Below, one piece after another: positions 57,530 to 64,000 of a DNA stretch of 64,000 nucleotides (the first letter of the stretch is position 1; the number at the start of each line of letters is the position of its first letter). The stretch lies in the NCBI GenBank assembly GCA_961205875.1, contig OY540810.1, positions 26,660,001 to 26,724,000 on the forward strand, in the 5' to 3' direction. Under the pieces are notes generated by a model that did not search any database, had not been told where the DNA came from, and saw only the letters and a list, made by a program, of their open reading frames with translations. This stretch comes from Sialis fuliginosa. Lineage: Eukaryota; Arthropoda; Insecta; Megaloptera; Sialidae. The translations under genes and the position numbers were made by a program.

Positions 57530-58080
57530 TGTGATCTTTTTAAAATTAGAAAAAAAATGTTTTTAACTTGATCTTTCCGTTTCAGGTGTCTGTCTGTCTG
57601 TCTGTCCTCTGAATCCTTGTCACACGTATAACTTATGATATATTAAAACGATAATAATGAAACTTGGTTGATTAGTTGATTGGGTCGGGCTTCAGAACGG
57701 TCCTATTTCAAAATCATCAAAATCGTATGTAAGGGGGAGGAGTGACATCCCATAATATTTATTTTTTCAAGATATCTCAAGAACGACACATATTACGTGA
57801 AAATCTTTTTTGTAGAGCATTTAATTTCCTATTCATTTGTTTTTTTATAATAGCTAGGTATTTACTTTGACATATTAAATGTCATTTTGCTTAACTGAAA
57901 AATTTAGACTTAGATTGAAATTGTCAAAAAATTAAAAGTATAAAAAAAACTGTATAAAAATTAAATAGTTAACCAATGACAGGCAATTCATCTGACAATG
58001 AATACTTTATTAAAATTGTTGTATTAAAGATGAATTTTGCACGAGCAAGCACTATGCAATTACTTGTTTTTTGTTTTTTT
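57530..58080 (+). repeat. R8 repeat family, copy 3
   Basis: CTTTCCGTTTCAGGTGTCTG, a CTGTCTGTCTGTCTGTCC run, TTGTCACACGTATAACTTAT, TTGGTTGATTAGTTGATTGG, ACGACACATATTACGTGAAA, TTAGATTGAAATTG, GTTAACCAATGACAGGCAA, GAGCAAGCACTATGCAATTA. Same order as copies 1 and 2. Slightly shorter in the middle. Confidence 0.65.
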
Positions 58081-59099
58081 TAATTAATATCGTCTCTTCA
58101 AATTGTATTATGTGACAATTCGTAGATTTCCTGCAATAATAAATTTTATACATACGTATATTTGAAAACGACATATCGGAAATAATTCCGGAGATATACC
58201 TATCTACATTATATACATAAACTAGAGATGTAAATACAGGCAGTACCAAAATCGAAATCCTAATAATACTTGTTAAATTATGTTTCGGAGACAGTAGTAT
58301 TATGAACACTCAATACCGGTGCTTTTAGTAATAATATCTGATATTTTAAAATTGTGTTAATTTTATAGTAATTTGTTGTTCTATTTTAAAAACAGCTCTC
58401 TAAAATAACGCTGAATTTTATACTCGTATATAAAATATTGAAAAAAGTATTTATTGATACATCAAAAAACAAAAAGATTTAAAAAATATACTGCTTTGAG
58501 GAATTTAAAAATTAAAAATTTTTATTTTGCCATTATATGTATATTACAAATATTTCATGAATTTTATATCAAAATTTATATTTATACATACATCTATTTT
58601 TTTGTATAAAAAACTGTAATTTTTATGAAGTATTTATTTTTTGATGTTGTCTTATATAAAAACATCAAAGATTTTAACTTCAAAATGTTTTTGGCAGAAA
58701 AGTTATTATATATGAATATGTTTTTAAATTAGTACTGGAAATGATTGATTGTTGTATTGTTTGTCATCGAGAATATTTATAAATATACACAATTTCAAGA
58801 CAATCTGACATCAGGAAATGGATGAAAAATTTGTAACAAAATAAGAGCTTTGTAAAATATAGATCAGGATAAGAACATTTTTCTTTTTTGTGCCATGTAT
58901 CCGATTTTTAAACCAAAAAACCAGTTTACTAACAGATATCTGTAACGATCAATCAAATATTTGACTGTAGCATTCTTAATTTATTATTAATACGGGATTT
59001 TTCGGTAAAAACAAAGAATGATAAATATTATCACTTTCTAAAAATGTGTAAATTAATATCAAAGTTACATATTCACTTGAAAGCTTCGGGAAAAAACAT
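58081..59099. other. AT-rich stretch, nothing recognised
   Basis: An 85-codon minus frame (58052-58309) overlaps the R8 end and is composition-driven. No other signal. Confidence 0.5.
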
Positions 59100-59640
59100 T
59101 TTTAACCGACTTCAAAAGAGGATGAGGTTCTCTCTTTGACAATATTTTTTTTTATGCTTGTTCGAGTATAACTCCTACAAATATGTGATGCATTCGGGAA
59201 GTTGGATTTTTTTTATTTTCTGTTTGTATATTCGAAGATGCGTTGTAAATTGAAATAATAAAATCGGACTTGTGCGTCCCGAGTGCAACGCTACACTGTT
59301 TTTGAAATATCTCCTGTTCTATGGGTCGTAGGGAAATAAAAAATAAATAAAATACTAATAAGTTTTTCGACTATAGAACTGTATAGTAGCGTTACTTTTC
59401 AAACGCACCCTAACTTCAAAAAACTAAAAATTGTTTGTTTTTTTTTAAATTAATTAATTAATTAACTTTTACGAAAATGGGAAAAAATATGTATTTTTAT
59501 GTTAAAAATGCACAATTATGCACTTTTCTTGGGACCCACAAGTCCGATTTTACTAACATTTACGATTTTCAACATCTTCGAATATACAAAGAGAAAATAA
59601 ATAAAAAAATCATTCTTCATTCACATCTAAAATTTATATT
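59100..59640. repeat. Palindromic copy of the AACCGACTTC repeat
   Basis: Starts with AACCGACTTCAAAAGAGGA and GAGGTTCTCTC, the head of a repeat I know from Lepidoptera. The segment 59212-59286, read on minus, matches 59520-59602 on plus (GGGACGCACAAGTCCGATTT against GGGACCCACAAGTCCGATTT), so two oppositely oriented copies abut. The locus shares both segments with 9957-10245. No frame or target duplication identified. Confidence 0.6.
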
Positions 59641-60252
59641 AATAGTTTGTTCTATTTAAAATATATTTTTTTTACACGTATGCCGGGATAAGGAGCTATA
59701 ATAAATACGTATAGAGCATACATACATTTCTAATGAGTGTTTTAACTATATTATACAGAATATTCATTTATCGAAAACCGTTAATCGTAATTATTTAAAA
59801 TCGTTATACAGTCCGTGGGTAGTTGTATTCAAAATTCTATAGGGGATGCTATTATGCATCCAACATGACAACGTTACATTAAATCAATCAAACTAAATTA
59901 AACGAGATTTCGATTCATGAATAAGATGTTGTGTTAGATATCGAACAGAATTTACATTTAGTTATTATTGTTGTAATACGCAAGATCTAAGATAAAACAT
60001 CCTACCTAACCCAATCCAAATTGAATCTAGAATGAATGTGATATTAGTTTATTACATAATAGTTTGAATATCTCGTTATTGCCTGGGATGATTAGAAATA
60101 TTCATTAATTATTCAACATATGTTCTAATCAATACTATTATATTATATTATTGCATCTTTTCACAACAGTACTTTAAACCATAACTATTAAACTAGAATT
60201 AAAAACAATTAACTATATATTTTGCCTTATAATTTAATAATAAATATATCTC
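59641..60252. other. AT-rich stretch, nothing recognised
   Basis: No features beyond simple AT sequence. Confidence 0.5.
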
Positions 60253-60255
60253 TAA

Positions 60256-60874
60256 GGCCATCCGCACACGGTGCGACTGTTTTGCAACGAGAATCGCAAA
60301 CCAATTGCGGAAGCTACTATTTTACAACTGGTTTGCAATCGATTTAAGTCCTCGCTCCGCACACGAGCGCGACTGAATCTTAATCAGTCGACAGTTTTAT
60401 GGGAATTGCCGTGATAAAAAAAAACGCGATTTTTAATAAGTTTTTAATTTTTTTTTTACTTTTGGCAACATGTCAAGCAATCTTGAATACCCAGGACTAT
60501 AGCATATGTATAGAACTTCGTATTTTTCCACCTCCTCGACGAATTTAATGTTTATTAACTGATCATTTATTCTGAATGAACTAACTAAGTAGGTAATTAT
60601 TAATAGGAATAATGATAATTAATTAATAAGTTTAATTATAAATAAATAATAATATTATTATAATTATAAAGCTAAAATATCATGCAGCCACGCAACTGAA
60701 ACCGAAATTCGACCTGCAAGCACAGTTGCACGAAACCAGTTGGAAACTGATTGCAACTCAATTTTGTTTCGGTCGCATCGTGTGCGGAGGGCCATTACGT
60801 TACACGTGCAAAGTCACCAAACGGTTGCTTACGCAACTGGTTTGCAATTCTCGTTGCTCCGTGTGCGGAGGGTC
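60256..60874. mobile_element. Harbinger-type MITE with doubled ends
   Basis: Outer ends read inward GGCCATCCGCACACGGTGCG and GACCCTCCGCACACGGAGCA, both followed by GCAACGAGAATyGCAAACCA. TAA duplication at 60253-60255 and 60875-60877. A second CTCCGCACACG word lies about 100 bp inside the left end (60354-60372) and about 80 bp inside the right end (60772-60793), so each end carries two terminus-like blocks. G/C-rich ends, AT-rich centre, no transposase. Confidence 0.85.
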
Positions 60875-60984
60875 TAAATGCATCTTATTGGTAATATAGT
60901 AATTTAATGTTTTTTTAGTAAATTTTTTTATATAAATTTTACTTCATCATAACCGAAGGAGAAAAAGTATACTCCAATTTCAAA

Positions 60985-61082
60985 ATTCACTTTATCTTTC
61001 CGTTGCAGATCAAGACAAACACTTTTGTTTCATGTCTGTCTGTCCCCTGAATCTTTGTCACACTCATAATTCATATTAATTC
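60985..61082 (+). repeat. R8 repeat family, head fragment
   Basis: TATCTTTCCGTTGCAGATCA, AGACAAACACTTTTGTTTC, CTGTCTGTCCCCTGAATC, TTGTCACACTCATAATTCAT. Only the first 100 bp of the family; truncated on the right. Confidence 0.6.
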
Positions 61083-62385
61083 TGTACTGCATATAATATG
61101 TTAATTTCGATTTGACACAAAAATTACCAAATCGAAGTGGATAAATAATAATAAAATAATAATTTTATGATAGAATTAGTAAAGACTAGGCATATGATAA
61201 GGCAAGTCCATATTAAAAAAAATTAAAATTTATATTTTCTGATATTTATTTATATAAAGAAAAATAAAATAGTTCTAGTTGATACTTACATAAACCAAAA
61301 ATTTATATTGGTCTTAAAAAATTAAAATTATGACTTGCCTCTATAATAAATACGTCAAAATAAAAATGGATAGGTAATCAATAATATTTGTGATTTGTGA
61401 TATTGATGTATTATACATAATTAAATTATTATCATTAATCACTGCCGCCATGATGGTAAAGATGTAGTGCAGATTTCAGCAGACATTTTCGTGTGCATTC
61501 CCAGGGAAATTCTAACATATGTAGGTAGAGTCGCATGCAGAAGTGGCCGACCAGTTTTCATTCAAATTCGCTTATTACAAACTTAGTAGTCTCCTCCCAT
61601 TTCATTATTATAATATTTAAATCATTTATCTATGTACCAAACAAAAACCGATATTTTGAAACTAATTAAATAGATAAAAAATTACTCTTCGTTTATAGTA
61701 CTCATATATATTTGTGCGATTAAATTATTATGTAATCTATTGAAAACCGTATAAACAAATTTTGTGGTAATAAATATTTGATATTCCGAATTTTAGTATT
61801 TAAATATGTTAAGCTTGATATGAAATTCTTCTTCTTCTTCTTCATGGGTTTTGTGTCAAGTGGATTTTCTCCTTTTCTGACAGCTCCTTCGTGTTATTTA
61901 ATTGGGTTTTGTGTGTTTAGTGTGTGTATGTGTGTGTGTGTGTGTGTGTGTTGTGTGTGAGTTTTTGCCTAGGTACACAGGGACACAAGATGGAATGTGG
62001 ATGTGCTTATGGGCCGACCCAGATATGACATTAATTAATGAAATTGATGCATATTTGTGTTTTTATTTAAAATGATGTAACTATATAAGCTCCGCCCTAT
62101 AAAAAGATAGCCGATGATGTTTGTCTTAATATTTTTGAATCTGTTGTAAGCGATTCTGACCTTTAGGTTGGTAGACGACTTCTGAATCCCACAGTACAAT
62201 TTAATTGTTGAACACTTCAGATAGTTAATGTATCATCAAATGTTATTATCAAGCATCTTATGTAATTAATTTTAATATAAAAAATCAACGTTTAATTGAC
62301 CATGTATAATTTCATATAACTACATGTTCTCAATGATTTATAATTGTCAAGATAACAACAGTTAAAGTTCGTTTGTACAAATAAT
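61083..62385. other. AT-rich stretch with microsatellites
   Basis: A (TTC)n tract near 61829-61844 and a (TG)n tract at about 61919-61959. The reading frame through them is an artefact of these repeats. No other feature. Confidence 0.55.
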
Positions 62386-62640
62386 TTTGACACGCACACA
62401 GAGGCCACGATTTGATGTACGAGCAGCTTCTATTGTTCTCAGATTTTGATTGTTCCTATCGGCTACGAGAGAAGACCGGAGTTTATCAGTGCATTTACTA
62501 GATCTCCAACTTACTCACCCGGACTTCTAGACCCCGCAATGGTGCTAATAGCGTGTGTGCTGTTAGTGAAGATAACTCCAAAACAGTGCTGCATTTAAAA
62601 ATCAAAGTTTTTAGTAAATGAAGACATTTTGCGATGTTTT
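62386..62640 (+). other. Coding-like patch, possible exon remnant
   Basis: From 62390 a frame runs with one internal TAG (after VYQCIY) to a TGA near 62620. Residues include SYRLREKTGVYQC and, after the stop, SVCAVSEDNSKTVLHLKIKV. TGVYQC followed some 40 residues later by alternating hydrophobics is reminiscent of the end of an immunoglobulin-type domain, but that is weak. A CTTCTATTGTTCTCAG acceptor-like site lies near 62440. A second frame is open throughout as well. Treat as unproven. Confidence 0.2.
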
Positions 62641-63095
62641 TGACAAAAGATATATATGAAAATATGAAAATTTATTCGGAATATTCTACTCACGTGCACA
62701 TGAAGTGCTTCAGTGCTTTCTCTTTATTAAAAGTTGAGAAAATTAATTCATTCAAATTGGTAGCTTATTCTTAAGTAATGCACATAAAAAGAACCGTAAT
62801 GGTAGGGTAAGCAAGATAAGCAAAAATTAGGGACTCAATGCTGTTGTATTTTATTGATGCGAATTAATTTCAACAATTTTAAACTTTCTCCGACAGAAGA
62901 AAGAGATAATAAACCATTATAAAGTAGGTGTACCATACACTTCATACAAGTGGAAGCAGCGTTTAAATAATAATAAGAGAATGAAAATTTCAAAATGGTT
63001 GTGTTTTTGTCTTTTGAATACGTTTTCAGAAAGTATTCTGCACATGTGACATTTAAAAAAGACAGATTCATTCCCTTTTAGATTAATTCATATTC
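62641..63095. other. AT-rich stretch, nothing recognised
   Basis: A 78-codon minus frame at 62835-63071 is unsupported. Confidence 0.5.
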
Positions 63096-63260
63096 CTCTT
63101 TCTCTTTCTTCCAAATATTTACTGCCTGTAAAATTAAATAAAAACCTGTCGTGTACGACTTCAGTCGAAGCCCGTCGAATATTGTCCGGCTGAGTAGACA
63201 GCGCAAGACTCATTTTTTTGTTAAAATATCCAAGCAAAGTAGGTTTGGGGTAAATTTTTC
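63096..63260. other. Balanced patch, promoter-like on plus, exon-like on minus
   Basis: On plus, AAATAAAAA (63135) lies about 26 bp before ACTTCAGTCGAAG (63158-63170), which contains the arthropod initiator word TCAGT. On minus, an ATG near 63212 opens a 42-codon frame (MSLALSTQPDNIRRASTEVV...) that could stop at a CAG/GTTTTT donor-like site. Neither reading is supported by anything else; no gene follows within the window. Confidence 0.2.
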
Positions 63261-64000
63261 TTTTTTTTTGTAAAGATACCTACATTGAAAAAAATAAAAA
63301 AATATTATACTTTATTAAAATTTTCTTGTTTTATAAATACCTAATAAAATATAATTAAATAATAATACTTAATTTTTGGAAGTGACGAAGAAAAATTAAA
63401 TGTTTAGTTAAAAAAAAATTAGCTATGGCTTTGTAAATGTATATGTAAAAGATAATCATATATGTATGATAAAATTCAATATTTTTTTTGTAAAATTATC
63501 TTGGAAAGAAATTATATACATTGATAAAAACAATTCATCATTATAAAAAACCTGTTATTTAAATGTTAATGAAATCTCATTTTAATGCAAATAAAAATAA
63601 ATCAATATGCACAGTTCGGTTAAATAAACACATATATAGATATGTATTCCACACAAGACTGATTTAAAAGAATATACATATCTTTTTGAAGGTTTTATTC
63701 CAATTATTATAATCGTTCGCATCAGAGACCTAAAAATATGATTTTATTTCGAGGTTCATTTTTCTCTATTAAGTATGTAATGCTTTGGGAGGAAGTGAGG
63801 TCCCGAAAACCTTACGAAAGGAGGTAGAGAGGTCAAAAACGTTACATGAGGATTTTTTAAAATTAATTATTTTAAAATACCTACATTAATTGAAATAAAT
63901 TTCGGATTTCTAAATCACTTTTTCGTATTTTGAATTAGTAAATTTATTTAATTACAGAACATAAAACAGCTGTCTAAATGAACTACCAGTTCAATAGACA
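63261..64000. other. AT-rich stretch to window end
   Basis: Nothing recognised. A GGAGGAAGTGAGGTC patch near 63790 is G-rich on one strand but has no partner. Confidence 0.5.

Noticed and set aside
61778..61960. 60-codon frame with CVCVCVC
   Set aside because: Pure translation of TTC and TG microsatellites.

Overview
The window looks like AT-rich, gene-poor nuclear DNA of an insect. I find no intact protein-coding gene, rRNA or tRNA on either strand. Reading frames are short and A/T-driven, none has family-level support, and recognisable coding sequence is limited to broken transposon fragments: a non-LTR reverse transcriptase piece near 30.4 kb and a mariner transposase C-terminus near 50.9 kb. 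Arthropod origin is suggested by Helitron ends, mariner and Harbinger debris, a short TTAGG run, and a repeat containing the AACCGACTTCAAAA motif that I associate with moths and butterflies. Lepidoptera is my best guess, not a demonstration. The DNA is most simply intergenic or deep intronic.

Layout. 0-8 kb: two diverged copies of a SINE-like repeat, one inserted inside a palindromic Penelope-like element; a non-autonomous Helitron carrying a perfect 147-bp tandem duplication; old simple repeats and retroelement-tail-like sequence. 8-24 kb: several copies of an unclassified repeat family (called R8 here), two more Penelope-like copies, a Helitron 3' end, a GC-richer island at 21.8-22.0 kb, a perfect 34-bp inverted repeat and a 270-290 bp tandem array. 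24-34.5 kb is the densest part: a TA-flanked MITE, an element built from 38-42 bp palindromes, a hAT element with an 8-bp duplication, and a 5.85-kb segment closed by inverted CCCGGG-containing ends and AT-rich minisatellites, inside which lie two Harbinger-type MITEs, another MITE, a Tc1-like MITE and a reverse transcriptase fragment. 34-48 kb: two small Penelope-like palindromes, three hAT-type elements, another TA-flanked MITE and a 131-codon open frame of unknown meaning. 48-64 kb: a second Helitron of the same family, the mariner remnant, more R8, a Harbinger MITE at 60.3-60.9 kb, and two short coding-like or promoter-like patches near the right end.

What stands out is a family of short palindromic elements (loci at 2.8, 13.6, 16.1, 34.4 and 39.7 kb). 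Three of the five are bounded by perfect 13-bp direct repeats. In all loci except the shortest, the arms carry a hammerhead-ribozyme-like core of the kind reported in Penelope-like retroelements. I consider this the best candidate for an undescribed mobile system. The other loci form a record of nested insertions that can be ordered from their target duplications. All calls are by eye; no alignment, folding or database search was run.
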